A stretch of 64,000 nt of DNA, taken from contig NZ_JAHSTW010000012.1 of assembly GCF_019145195.1 (NCBI RefSeq), positions 62,001 through 126,000 of the forward strand. The letters run 5' to 3'. Of this stretch, positions 33,748 to 43,474 are shown one piece after another. A program made the translations under genes and the position numbers. The notes beneath the pieces are model-generated. The model ran no database searches, was not told the DNA's origin, and saw nothing but the letters and a program-made list of their open reading frames with translations. The stretch comes from Pseudomonas siliginis. GTDB lineage: Bacteria > Pseudomonadota > Gammaproteobacteria > Pseudomonadales > Pseudomonadaceae. Within the stretch, counting starts at the first letter, position 1; each line of letters opens with the position of its first letter.

Positions 33748-35412
33748 TCAGGCCAGTTTCTTGTGACGTACCCGGTGTGGCTGGGCCGCTGCTTCGCCGA
33801 GGCGTTTTTTGCGGTCGGCTTCGTACTCGGTGTAGTTGCCTTCGAAGAACACCGCTTGCGAGTCGTCTTCGTACGCCAGGATGTGCGTGGCGACACGGTC
33901 AAGGAACCACCGATCGTGGGAGATCACAATGGCGGCGCCCGGGAAGTCCAGCAGGGCTTCTTCCAGCGAACGCAGGGTTTCCACGTCGAGGTCGTTGGAC
34001 GGTTCGTCGAGCAGCAGGACGTTGCCGCCCTCCTTCAGGGTCAGCGCCAGGTGCAGACGACCGCGCTCACCGCCGGAGAGGTCCTTGACGAACTTCTGCT
34101 GATCGCCGCCCTTGAAGTTGAAGCGACCGACGTAGGTACGCGACGGGATCTCGTAGTTGCCGATGCGGATCTGGTCGGAACCGTCGGAAATCTGCTGGAA
34201 CACGGTCTTGCTGCCGTCGAGGTCTTCGCGGCTCTGGTCGACGCAGGCCAGTTGCACGGTTTCGCCGATTTCGATGCTGCCCGAATCCGGAGTTTCCTTG
34301 CCCATGAGCATGCGGAACAGCGTCGACTTACCGGCACCGTTACCACCGATCACGCCGACAATGGCGCCTTTCGGCATGGAGAACGACAGGTTGTCGATCA
34401 ACACGCGATCGCCGTAGCCTTTGGTGACGTTCTTGAATTCGATGACCTTGTCGCCCAGGCGCGGACCGGCCGGGATGTAGATCTCGTTGGTCTCGCTGCG
34501 CTTCTGGAATTCCTGCGATTGCATTTCTTCGAAGCGTTGCAGACGTGCCTTGGATTTCGACTGGCGGGCCTTGGCGCCTTTGCGCACCCACTCCAGTTCT
34601 TCTTTCATGGCTTTTTCGTGAGCCGACTGCTGCTTGGATTCCTGGGCCAGACGATCGGACTTGGCTTCGAGCCAGCCCGAATAGTTGCCCTCGTAAGGAA
34701 TGCCCGCGCCGCGGTCGAGTTCCAGAATCCAGCCGGCGACGTTGTCGAGGAAGTAACGGTCGTGCGTGATCGCGACCACGGTGCCCGGGAAGTCGTGGAG
34801 GAAATGCTCCAGCCACGCCACCGAATCAGCGTCCAAGTGGTTGGTCGGTTCGTCGAGCAGCAGCATGTCTGGTGCGGACAGCAGCAGACGGCACAGGGCG
34901 ACACGACGCTTTTCACCACCGGACAGGTGTTCGACTTTCGCGTCCCAGGCTGGCAGACGCAGCGCATCAGCGGCGACTTCCAGTTGGCGCTCGAGGTTGT
35001 GGCCGTCGCTGGCCTGCAGAATCGCTTCGAGCTTGGCCTGTTCAGCGGCGAGCTTGTCGAAGTCGGCATCCGGGTCGGCGTAAGCCGCGTAGACTTCGTC
35101 CAGACGCGCTTGCGCATCCTTGATCACGCTGACCGCTTCCTCGACCACTTCACGTACGGTCTTGGCAGGGTCGAGCTGCGGCTCTTGCGGCAGGTAACCG
35201 ATGTTCAGGTCCGGCATCGGACGGGCTTCGCCTTCGAACTCGGTGTCGACGCCAGCCATGATTTTCAGCAGCGTGGATTTACCCGAACCGTTGAGGCCGA
35301 GTACGCCGATCTTGGCGCCGGGGAAGAAGGACAGCGAAATGTTCTTGAGAATTTCCCGCTTCGGCGGAACAACTTTGCCCAGCCGATGCATGGTGAAGAC
35401 GTATTGAGCCAT
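33748..35412 (-). CDS. ettA: Energy-dependent translational throttle ATPase EttA
   Basis: 554 residues, two ABC ATPase domains without membrane segments (ABC-F). Walker A motifs GLNGSGKST (about 39-47) and GGNGAGKST (about 355-363), signature LSGGEKRRVALCRLL and LSGGERGRLHLAL, Walker B LLLDEPTNHLD and LLLDEPSNDLD. The P-site tRNA interaction motif region with charged linker (about 240-300, QESKQQSAHEKAMKEELEWV) is present. EttA gates the first peptide bond according to ADP:ATP ratio. Confidence 0.96.
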   Translation of the reverse strand: MAQYVFTMHRLGKVVPPKREILKNISLSFFPGAKIGVLGLNGSGKSTLLKIMAGVDTEFEGEARPMPDLNIGYLPQEPQLDPAKTVREVVEEAVSVIKDAQARLDEVYAAYADPDADFDKLAAEQAKLEAILQASDGHNLERQLEVAADALRLPAWDAKVEHLSGGEKRRVALCRLLLSAPDMLLLDEPTNHLDADSVAWLEHFLHDFPGTVVAITHDRYFLDNVAGWILELDRGAGIPYEGNYSGWLEAKSDRLAQESKQQSAHEKAMKEELEWVRKGAKARQSKSKARLQRFEEMQSQEFQKRSETNEIYIPAGPRLGDKVIEFKNVTKGYGDRVLIDNLSFSMPKGAIVGVIGGNGAGKSTLFRMLMGKETPDSGSIEIGETVQLACVDQSREDLDGSKTVFQQISDGSDQIRIGNYEIPSRTYVGRFNFKGGDQQKFVKDLSGGERGRLHLALTLKEGGNVLLLDEPSNDLDVETLRSLEEALLDFPGAAIVISHDRWFLDRVATHILAYEDDSQAVFFEGNYTEYEADRKKRLGEAAAQPHRVRHKKLA

Positions 35413-35698
35413 GGAGAACCTTGGGTCAGTGACAGATGAATGATTGGAGCGCAGGCGATGCCTGGCCAGACCGGTGCGCGTCGTTCACTTGAGGATCATC
35501 AATGCGTGCGCGCGGAAAAAGTCTGATTCTAGGAGCTGGAACGCCCCCGCGTAACCGGCAAAGCTACCTTAATGACCGATGGCAGTCCAGCCGAGAGGGG
35601 CTGGCACTTCGCCACAACTCAAGGCATGCTAGCCGCCCTTCGGGCGTCCGGCTTATAGTGCACGTCGCGCCAGTCCAGCCAAATCGCAGGATCACAGC

Positions 35699-38600
35699 TT
35701 GACCAATGTCACTCCGCCAGCCTCTGTGAGCAGCACCCCACCGGCGCCCGGCTCGCCCCTGCGCGGGACATTAAAGGGTGCGCTGGCCACCCTCGTGCTG
35801 TTATTGCTCGCGTTGCTGTTCTGGCAACTGCTCGATCAATTGCGTGAAACCCAGAAGAACCAGCGCCAGTACACCATCGACTACACCGCCGACCTCGCCG
35901 CTCAAGTCAGCCTTAACATGGCGCTGAACGCGCAAATCGCCCTCAATCTGCTACCGATCGTCGAGCAACCGCAAACTGCCGACGAACAGCAGATGCTCCT
36001 GCGCAAACTGCAACGCTCGCTGCCCGACCTGCGCAGCATGGCCCTGCTCTCGCCCTCCGGCCGGATCATCAGCGACAGCGCCACCGACAGTTCCGACGCC
36101 GATTACCTGACCGAACTGGTACGCCGCAGCCGTGCCCAAGCGCATTACTTCAGCAATGCCGATGACGGCTCGGTGGTGCACCTGCTGTTGCATCAGGCCA
36201 GCGGCAGCAGTCGCGGTTACTGGGCCTTACGCCTGACGCCAACCTTCTTCGACTCGCTGACCAAACAGGACGCCACCGCCCTGCGCCCGTTGTGGCTGGT
36301 GGAAAACCGCCTCAATCACCAGATCATCAGCCGCGAAGCAGGGCTGCCCTCGGCCAAGGCTGGCGGGCTGACGCCTGACGATGTCGCCAACACCGTGCTG
36401 ACCGTGCCGCTGAGCAGCAGCGACTGGCAACTGCGCGGGCTGTTCGACCGCCAGCGCGTACTCGAAGAACTGCTGCCGGCGTTCATCGGCAAATGCCTGC
36501 TCGGCCTGGCGTTCTCGATGTTGCCGGTGATTGCACTGCTGAACATGCGTCGGCGCCAGCGCCAGGTACATGAAGGCCGGCGGCGTTACCAGGATATTTT
36601 CGAAGGCACCGGCGTGGCCTTGTGCGTGCTTGACCTGTCCGGCCTCAAGCAGATGTTCGACAAGGCGCAGATCCAGACCAGCGACCAGCTCAAGGCCTGG
36701 CTCGACCAACCGCAGCAGCGCCAGCAGTTGCTCGCGGAAATGCGCGTCACCGAAGTCAACCAGGTTGCCTTGCAACTGCTCGATGTGCATTCCTGCGACG
36801 ATGCCTGGCAACTGCTGATCGATGGCCAGCGCCATCCGCAGTGCGCGATCGGTCAGCAGATCCTCGACGCCGTCCTGCAGCAGCAGAAACAACTGGAACT
36901 GGAAATCAAACTGCCCAACAGCAATGGTCGCGACCAGCACCTGTGGATGGTCCTGCGCCTGCCGAGCGAGCAGCACGACTATAAAGCGGTGATTCTCAGC
37001 ATCAACGACATCACCAGCCGCAAGCTGATCGAGCTGTCGTTGCTGGAGCGCGAAGGCTTCTGGTCGGACGTGGTGCGCACCGTGCCGGATCATCTGTATG
37101 TGCAAGACGTGATCAGCCAGCGGATGATTTTCAGCAACCACCACCTCGGCCAGACCCTCGGCTACAACCGCACTGAACTGCATCAGATGGGCGAGTACTT
37201 CTGGGAAATCCTCCTGCACCCGGAAGACGCCGACCATTACCATCGCTCGCGGCAGTTGCAGCGCCACGCCGGTTACAGCCAGCTGTTGCAATGCCAACTG
37301 CGCTTCCGTCATCGCGACGGCAAGTGGCGGCGCTTCGACATCCGTGAACAGGCGCTGGCGCGGGACAAGCACGATCAGGTCACGCGGATCATCGGCGTGG
37401 CCAAGGACATCACCGAACAGATCGAGGCCAGCGAATCGCTGCGTGACAGCGAGCAGCGTTACCGCATGCTCGCCGAAAGCATCAGCGACGTGATTTTCTC
37501 CACCGACAGCAAGCTCTCGCTGAACTACGTCAGCCCGTCGGTGCAGGCGGTGCTCGGTTACAACGCCGAATGGATCTTCCAGAACGGCTGGCAATCGATC
37601 ATCGCCAATCCCGGGCAACTGAACGGCATTCATGTGCTGATGGACCGCGTCAGCAAGGCGCTGGACAAGCCCGAGCAACTGGCATTGCTGCGCAGTCAGG
37701 TGCAAACGCAGCTGTTCCTCTTCGATTGCCTGCGCGCCGACGGTCGCAAGATTCCGATCGAACTGCGCCTGGTGCTGGTGTGGGACGAACACGGCGCGTT
37801 CGAAGGCGTGCTCGGCGTCGGCCGCGATATCAGCCAGCAGCGCCGTGCCGAAAAAGATCTGCGCATGGCCGCTACGGTATTCGAGCACTCGACTTCGGCG
37901 ATCCTGATCACCGACCCGGCCGGCTACATCGTCCAGGCCAACGAAGCCTTCAGTCGGGTCAGCGGCTACAGCGTCGGCGAAGTGCTCGACCAGTTGCCGA
38001 ACATGCTCACCGTCGACGAGCAGCAGGACGCGCACTTGCGCTACGTGCTCAAGCAGTTGCACGAGCACAGCACCTGGGAAGGCGAAGTGTGGATGAAGCG
38101 CCGTAACGGCGAGCATTACCCGGCGTGGGTCGGCATTACTGCCGTGCTCGACGATGAGGGCGATCTGGCCAGTTACGTGTGTTTCTTCAGCGACATCAGC
38201 GAGCGCAAGGCCAGCGAGCAGCGCATCCACCGCCTCGCCTATTACGATGCCCTCACCCATTTGCCGAACCGCACGCTGTTCCAGGATCGTCTGCACACCG
38301 CGCTGCAAGCGGCCGAACGGCAGAAGTCGTGGGTGGTGCTGATGTTCCTCGACCTCGACCGTTTCAAACCGATCAACGACTCCCTCGGCCACGCCGCCGG
38401 CGACCGCATGCTCAAGGACATGGCCACGCGCCTGCTGGCATGCGTCGATGACGACGATACCGTCGCGCGCATGGGTGGCGACGAATTCACCTTGCTGCTG
38501 CAGCATCGCTCCAACCGCGAACTGGCGCTGAACCGGGCGATTCATGTCGCCGAGCAGATTCTCGCCAGCCTGGTGCGGCCGTTCGTGCTTGAGGGCCGCG

Positions 38601-39547
38601 AGTTCTTCGTCACCGCCAGTATCGGCATCGCCCTGAGTCCGCAGGACGGCAACGAACTCAGCCAGTTGATGAAGAACGCCGACACGGCGATGTACCACGC
38701 CAAGGAACGCGGCAAGAACAACTTCCAGTTCTATCAGGCCGACATGAACGCCAGTGCGCTGGAGCGTCTGGAACTGGAAAGCGATCTGCGCCATGCGCTG
38801 GAGCAGAACGAATTCGTCCTGTATTACCAGCCGCAGTTCAGTGGCGACGGCAAACGCTTGACCGGCGCCGAAGCGCTGCTGCGCTGGCGACATCCGCGTC
38901 GCGGGCTGGTGCCGCCGGGTGATTTCATTCCGGTGCTGGAAGAGCTCGGTCTGGTGGTGGACGTTGGCGACTGGGTCATCAGCGAGGCCTGTCGACAGCT
39001 GAAAACCTGGCACCAGCAACGGGTGCGGGTGCCGAAGGTGTCGGTGAACATTTCCGCACGGCAGTTCTCCGACGGCCAGTTGGGCACGCGAATCGCGACG
39101 ATCCTGCGCGAAACCGGCCTGCCGCCGGCGTGTCTGGAGCTGGAACTGACCGAAAGCATCCTGATGCGCGAAGTCAGCGAGGCGATGCAGATTCTTGCCG
39201 GGCTGAAAAACCTTGGTCTGAGCATCGCAGTCGATGACTTCGGCACCGGTTATTCATCGCTCAACTACCTCAAGCAATTCCCGATCGACGTGCTGAAGAT
39301 CGACCGCACCTTCGTCGACGGCCTGCCGTCCGGCGAACAGGACGCGCAGATCGCCCGGGCGATCATCGCCATGGCCCACAGCCTGAATCTTGCGGTGATT
39401 GCCGAGGGTGTGGAGACTCACGAGCAGCTGGACTTCCTGCGTGAGCATGGTTGCGATGAGGTGCAGGGCTATCTGTTCGGCCGGCCGATGCCGGCGGGAC
39501 GGTTTGAAGCGCAGTTCTGTAACGACGCGCTGTTCATGTTCGACTGA
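35699..39547 (+). CDS. morA: Membrane-anchored PAS-GGDEF-EAL cyclic-di-GMP regulator (MorA type)
   Basis: 1282 residues starting with TTG at 35699, which has AGGA seven bases upstream; no in-frame ATG occurs before the first membrane helix. Order: helix at about 27-46, extracytoplasmic sensor, second helix about 262-282, three or four PAS domains (about 290-840), GGDEF 926-930 intact, EAL 1058-1060 with NISARQFSD, LELTESIL, DDFGTGYSSLNYL and AEGVET all present. No RxxD inhibitory site five residues before GGDEF. So both diguanylate cyclase and phosphodiesterase activity are possible. Gene order ettA ... morA-glyA matches P. aeruginosa, where MorA affects motility and biofilm. Confidence 0.88.
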   Translation: MTNVTPPASVSSTPPAPGSPLRGTLKGALATLVLLLLALLFWQLLDQLRETQKNQRQYTIDYTADLAAQVSLNMALNAQIALNLLPIVEQPQTADEQQMLLRKLQRSLPDLRSMALLSPSGRIISDSATDSSDADYLTELVRRSRAQAHYFSNADDGSVVHLLLHQASGSSRGYWALRLTPTFFDSLTKQDATALRPLWLVENRLNHQIISREAGLPSAKAGGLTPDDVANTVLTVPLSSSDWQLRGLFDRQRVLEELLPAFIGKCLLGLAFSMLPVIALLNMRRRQRQVHEGRRRYQDIFEGTGVALCVLDLSGLKQMFDKAQIQTSDQLKAWLDQPQQRQQLLAEMRVTEVNQVALQLLDVHSCDDAWQLLIDGQRHPQCAIGQQILDAVLQQQKQLELEIKLPNSNGRDQHLWMVLRLPSEQHDYKAVILSINDITSRKLIELSLLEREGFWSDVVRTVPDHLYVQDVISQRMIFSNHHLGQTLGYNRTELHQMGEYFWEILLHPEDADHYHRSRQLQRHAGYSQLLQCQLRFRHRDGKWRRFDIREQALARDKHDQVTRIIGVAKDITEQIEASESLRDSEQRYRMLAESISDVIFSTDSKLSLNYVSPSVQAVLGYNAEWIFQNGWQSIIANPGQLNGIHVLMDRVSKALDKPEQLALLRSQVQTQLFLFDCLRADGRKIPIELRLVLVWDEHGAFEGVLGVGRDISQQRRAEKDLRMAATVFEHSTSAILITDPAGYIVQANEAFSRVSGYSVGEVLDQLPNMLTVDEQQDAHLRYVLKQLHEHSTWEGEVWMKRRNGEHYPAWVGITAVLDDEGDLASYVCFFSDISERKASEQRIHRLAYYDALTHLPNRTLFQDRLHTALQAAERQKSWVVLMFLDLDRFKPINDSLGHAAGDRMLKDMATRLLACVDDDDTVARMGGDEFTLLLQHRSNRELALNRAIHVAEQILASLVRPFVLEGREFFVTASIGIALSPQDGNELSQLMKNADTAMYHAKERGKNNFQFYQADMNASALERLELESDLRHALEQNEFVLYYQPQFSGDGKRLTGAEALLRWRHPRRGLVPPGDFIPVLEELGLVVDVGDWVISEACRQLKTWHQQRVRVPKVSVNISARQFSDGQLGTRIATILRETGLPPACLELELTESILMREVSEAMQILAGLKNLGLSIAVDDFGTGYSSLNYLKQFPIDVLKIDRTFVDGLPSGEQDAQIARAIIAMAHSLNLAVIAEGVETHEQLDFLREHGCDEVQGYLFGRPMPAGRFEAQFCNDALFMFD

Positions 39548-39586
39548 AGAACTGCGGCGCGCCCGAAAAGATCGCAGCCTTCGATT

Positions 39587-39720
39587 GTTCCCACGCTCCG
39601 CGTGGGAATGCCTCACTGGACGCTCTGCGTCCGCTTCGGCAGGTGACGCGGAGCGTCACGGGCTGCATTCCCACGCAGAGCGTGGGAACGATCAATGTGG
39701 GAGCGAGCCTGCTCGCGAAG
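39587..39720. repeat. Palindromic GTTCCCACGC repeat plus a single REP
   Basis: GTTCCCACGCTCCGCGTGGGAA at the left and TTCCCACGCAGAGCGTGGGA toward the right, with GACGCTCTGCGTC and GACGCGGAGCGTC between: a cluster of short palindromes with the same core (GACGC/GCGTC), ending at 39689. A lone TGTGGGAGCGAGCCTGCTCG (39696-39720) follows. Between morA and glyA. Confidence 0.8.
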
Positions 39721-39850
39721 GGGCCGGCAAAAGCACCGCACATCTGTCATGAACGCCACTTGTCTGCGACATGACGTCGTTTCATATGTCATCCAAAAGC
39801 GGTTGGGTTAGAATGCCCCCCTTTTCTGCCCCCGATCCTTGAGGACCGCC

Positions 39851-41104
39851 ATGTTCAGCCGTGATTTGACTATTGCCAAGTACGACGCCGACCTTTTTGC
39901 CGCCATGGAGCAAGAAGCTCAGCGTCAGGAAGAACACATTGAGCTGATCGCTTCGGAAAACTACACCAGCCCAGCGGTGATGGAAGCTCAAGGCTCGGTC
40001 CTGACCAACAAGTACGCCGAAGGCTATCCGGGCAAGCGTTACTACGGTGGTTGCGAATACGTGGACGTGGTTGAGCAACTGGCCATCGACCGTGCCAAGG
40101 AACTGTTCGGCGCCGATTACGCCAACGTTCAGCCGCACGCTGGTTCCCAAGCCAACGCTGCTGTTTACCTGGCTCTGCTGCAAGGTGGCGACACCATTCT
40201 GGGCATGAGCCTGGCCCATGGCGGTCACCTGACCCACGGCGCCAGCGTTTCCTCCTCGGGCAAGCTGTACAACGCCGTTCAATACGGTATCGATGCCAAC
40301 GGCCTGATCGACTACGACGAAGTCGAGCGCCTGGCGGTCGAGCACAAGCCGAAAATGATCGTTGCCGGTTTCTCGGCCTACTCGCAGATCCTCGACTTCC
40401 CGCGCTTCCGCGAAATCGCTGACAAGGTCGGCGCTTACCTGTTCGTCGACATGGCTCACGTCGCCGGTCTGGTTGCCGCTGGTGTGTACCCGAACCCGGT
40501 GCCGTTCGCCGACGTCGTGACCACCACCACGCACAAGACCCTGCGCGGTCCACGTGGCGGTCTGATCCTGGCCAAAGCGAACGCCGAGATCGAGAAGAAG
40601 CTCAACTCCGCAGTATTCCCGGGGGCACAGGGTGGCCCGCTGGAGCACGTGATCGCGGCCAAGGCGATCTGCTTCAAGGAAGCGCTGCAGCCTGAGTTCA
40701 AGGCTTACCAGCAACAAGTGGTGAAGAACGCCAAGGCCATGGCCGAAGTGTTCATCGCACGCGGTTTCGACGTGGTTTCGGGCGGTACTGAAAACCACCT
40801 GTTCCTGCTGTCGCTGATCAAGCAGGACATCTCCGGTAAAGACGCTGACGCCGCTCTGGGCAAAGCGTTCATCACCGTGAACAAGAACTCCGTGCCGAAC
40901 GATCCACGCTCGCCGTTCGTGACTTCCGGCCTGCGCTTCGGTACTCCGGCTGTCACCACTCGCGGTTTCAAAGAGGCTGAGTGCAAAGAGCTGGCCGGCT
41001 GGATCTGCGACATCTTGGCTGACCTGAACAACGAAGCGGTGATCGACGCCGTTCGCGAGAAAGTCAAAGCCATCTGCAAGAAACTGCCGGTGTACGGCGC
41101 TTAA
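39851..41104 (+). CDS. glyA: Serine hydroxymethyltransferase GlyA
   Basis: PLP enzyme interconverting serine and glycine and supplying methylene-THF. 417 residues from the ATG at 39851 (MFSRDLTIAKYDADLFAAME), with AGGA five bases upstream. IELIASENYTSPAVMEAQGS, GGCEYVDVVE, and the PLP lysine motif VVTTTTHKTLRGPRGG around 220-235. P. aeruginosa has several glyA paralogues, this one being next to morA. Own terminator follows. Confidence 0.97.
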   Translation: MFSRDLTIAKYDADLFAAMEQEAQRQEEHIELIASENYTSPAVMEAQGSVLTNKYAEGYPGKRYYGGCEYVDVVEQLAIDRAKELFGADYANVQPHAGSQANAAVYLALLQGGDTILGMSLAHGGHLTHGASVSSSGKLYNAVQYGIDANGLIDYDEVERLAVEHKPKMIVAGFSAYSQILDFPRFREIADKVGAYLFVDMAHVAGLVAAGVYPNPVPFADVVTTTTHKTLRGPRGGLILAKANAEIEKKLNSAVFPGAQGGPLEHVIAAKAICFKEALQPEFKAYQQQVVKNAKAMAEVFIARGFDVVSGGTENHLFLLSLIKQDISGKDADAALGKAFITVNKNSVPNDPRSPFVTSGLRFGTPAVTTRGFKEAECKELAGWICDILADLNNEAVIDAVREKVKAICKKLPVYGA

Positions 41105-41128
41105 TCGCGACGTTAAACCAGCAGCATG

Positions 41129-41161
41129 AAAAACCGGCCAAGTGATTGGCCGGTTTTTTTT
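41129..41161 (+). terminator. Rho-independent terminator of glyA
   Basis: AACCGGCCA / TGGCCGGTT stem, six-base loop, then an eight-base T run; A run upstream gives possible bidirectional use. Confidence 0.92.
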
Positions 41162-41388
41162 CGCCTGTTGAAAAGATCAAAAGATCGCAGTCTGCGGCAG
41201 CTCCTAGACGCGGCTTTGGCCGCTGGTCAGACCGGTCATGCCAATTTCATGTTTTCCTCTTGTAATCAGGAAAAACCCAAGCCTAGACTGCGCCTGCACT
41301 GGACATACCGGTAAGACCACAATAATTAAGTCCTGCATCCGCTACGCAACGCGTGCGGCAGCCAGGGCACCGACCCAGGATTTCTCCC

Positions 41389-42702
41389 ATGCTCAGATGG
41401 TGCTCGCGTTCAATCTTCCTTCAAGTGGTTCTCGGACTGATGCTCGGCATCGTCTGCGGGCTTACCCTTCCTGAATACTCCGCTCAGCTCAAACCGCTCG
41501 GCGATGGCTTCATCAAACTGATCAAGATGCTGATTGGCCTGATCGTGTTCTGCGTGGTGGTCAGCGGCATCAGCGGCGCGGGCGATCTGAAGAAGGTCGG
41601 GCGCATCGGCCTCAAGTCGGTGATCTACTTCGAAGTGCTGACCACCATCGCCTTGGTGATCGGTCTGGTGTTCGCCTTCAGCACCGGCATTGGCAGCGGC
41701 GCGAACATTCATCTGGAGCAGCTCTCCAGCGCCGACATGGGCGACCTCGCCGAGCGCAGCCAGCACATGCACACCACCACGCAATTTCTGATGGACCTGA
41801 TCCCGACCTCGGTGATCGGTGCCTTCGCTGACAACAATATCTTGCAAGTGCTGCTGTTCTCGGTGCTGTTCGGCAGTGCACTGAATCTGGTTGGCGAAGC
41901 GGCTTCCGGGATTTCGCGACTGATCAACGAACTCAGCCACGTGATTTTCCGCATCATGGGTATGATCGTCCGGCTGGCGCCGATCGGCGTATTCGGCGCC
42001 ATCGCCTTCACCACCAGCAAATACGGCCTCGATTCGTTGCAGCACCTGGGCAGTCTGGTCGGTCTGTTCTACCTGACCTGCGTCGCCTTCGTCGCGCTGA
42101 TCCTCGGTCTGGTGATGCGCGTCTCCGGCCTGCGCATGTGGCCGCTGCTCAAGTACCTGCGGGAAGAACTGCTGATCGTCATGGGCACCGCCTCTTCCGA
42201 CGCCGTGCTGCCGCAGATCATGCGCAAGCTCGAACACCTCGGTATCGGCAGCTCGACGGTCGGTCTGGTGATCCCGACCGGGTACTCGTTCAACCTCGAC
42301 GGCTTCTCGATTTACCTGACCCTGGCCATCGTGTTCATCGCCAACGCCACCGGCACGCCATTGGCGATGACCGACTTGCTGACCATCCTGCTGGTGTCGC
42401 TGATTACCTCCAAAGGCGCCCACGGCATTCCCGGTTCGGCGCTGGTGATTCTCGCGGCAACGCTGACGGCGATCCCGGCGATTCCCGTGGTTGGTCTGGT
42501 GCTGGTATTGGCCGTGGACTGGTTCATGGGCATCGGCCGGGCGCTGACCAATCTGATCGGCAACTGCGTCGCTACCGTGGCCATCGCCCGCTGGGAAAAG
42601 GACATCGACGTGCAGCGCGCGAACAAGGTGCTCAACGGCGAGCAGGGCTATAACTTTCAACCGCGAAAAACCGTCGCTCCGGCGGCGGCCAAAGAATTCT
42701 GA
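41389..42702 (+). CDS. DctA-family (DAACS) dicarboxylate/H+ symporter
   Basis: 437 residues from the ATG at 41389 (MLRWCSRSIFLQVVLGLMLG). Sodium/proton-coupled dicarboxylate transporter of the inner membrane, eight or so helices and two re-entrant loops; the signatures LKPLGDGFIKLIKM, MGTASSDAVLPQIMRKLE, PTGYSFNLDG and LITSKGAHGIPGSALVILAATL (parts) are seen. Differs from classical DctA in the first third (IGLIVFCVVVSGISG), so it is probably a paralogue and the substrate is not fixed. Forms a likely operon with the GntR gene 49 bases downstream. Confidence 0.88.
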   Translation: MLRWCSRSIFLQVVLGLMLGIVCGLTLPEYSAQLKPLGDGFIKLIKMLIGLIVFCVVVSGISGAGDLKKVGRIGLKSVIYFEVLTTIALVIGLVFAFSTGIGSGANIHLEQLSSADMGDLAERSQHMHTTTQFLMDLIPTSVIGAFADNNILQVLLFSVLFGSALNLVGEAASGISRLINELSHVIFRIMGMIVRLAPIGVFGAIAFTTSKYGLDSLQHLGSLVGLFYLTCVAFVALILGLVMRVSGLRMWPLLKYLREELLIVMGTASSDAVLPQIMRKLEHLGIGSSTVGLVIPTGYSFNLDGFSIYLTLAIVFIANATGTPLAMTDLLTILLVSLITSKGAHGIPGSALVILAATLTAIPAIPVVGLVLVLAVDWFMGIGRALTNLIGNCVATVAIARWEKDIDVQRANKVLNGEQGYNFQPRKTVAPAAAKEF

Positions 42703-42751
42703 ATGAGTGCCGTGCCTGCCAATGCGCAGGCACGGCGCAGGGAGCCAATAC

Positions 42752-43456
42752 GTGATTACAACTTCAACCGTCGTCAATTCAGTGGTGGAAAAACTCCGCG
42801 CCGCGTTGGCCCGAGGCCAGTGGCGCTCCGGCGACATGCTGCCGGGCCAGCGCGAACTTGCCGAACAACTGGGCATCAGCCGGCCGAGCCTGCGCGAAGC
42901 GGTGATCGTGCTGGAAACACTCGGCCTGGTGCGCTCGATGCCGGGCAAAGGCGTGGTCGTCCTCGATGCGCAACTCAGCGACAGCCAGAGCCACGACAGC
43001 GCGGTGGCCGGCGCCAGTCTCGAAGATGTGCTGCAACTGCGCTACACCCTCGAGCCGTTCATCGTCGGGCTGGTCGCGCAATCGATCAGCAGCAAGGAAG
43101 TCGGCCAGTTGCGCCTGACCCTGATGGACATGCGCGAAGCCCTCGAGGCCGGTGACAGTGAAGCCGGGGTCAGCGCCTACATCGCCTTCCACGAAGAATT
43201 GTTCACGCTGACTTCGAACCCGATTTTCCAGAGCGTGGTGCAGCAGACCAGCAATGCCCTCAAGCAAAGCGCCGAAGTGTTGCGCAATTCCCCGGAACAT
43301 CTGGCCGAACGTCTGGAAGAAAACGAAGCGGTGGTCCGCGCGATCCGCAGCAAGAACAGCGCTCAGGCCAGCGCCGAAATGCGTCGGCACATTCTGCGCG
43401 AAGGCCAGCGCATGGGCGTTGAGCTGAACATTCCGGACGACAACCTGCCCACCTGA
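42752..43456 (+). CDS. FadR/GntR family transcriptional regulator
   Basis: 234 residues from a GTG at 42752, chosen because AGGGAG sits seven bases upstream (an ATG-like start at 42707 would not have this). GntR winged helix with LPGQRELAEQLGISRPSLRE (about 31-50) and a FadR-type C-terminal ligand-binding domain (FCD, about 85-215) with the metal-binding histidine pattern around YIAFHEEL and MRRHI. Probably controls the dicarboxylate transporter just upstream. Confidence 0.88.
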   Translation: MITTSTVVNSVVEKLRAALARGQWRSGDMLPGQRELAEQLGISRPSLREAVIVLETLGLVRSMPGKGVVVLDAQLSDSQSHDSAVAGASLEDVLQLRYTLEPFIVGLVAQSISSKEVGQLRLTLMDMREALEAGDSEAGVSAYIAFHEELFTLTSNPIFQSVVQQTSNALKQSAEVLRNSPEHLAERLEENEAVVRAIRSKNSAQASAEMRRHILREGQRMGVELNIPDDNLPT

Positions 43457-43474
43457 TCTGCCAGGAGAACGGCC

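Noticed and set aside
36227..39019. 930-codon open frame opposite morA
   Set aside because: Covers the GGDEF/EAL gene on the other strand; composition is typical of a shadow frame.
39781..39850. Glycine riboswitch or clear promoter ahead of glyA
   Set aside because: TAGAAT at 39809 resembles a -10, but no good -35 or tandem riboswitch folds were recognised in the leader.
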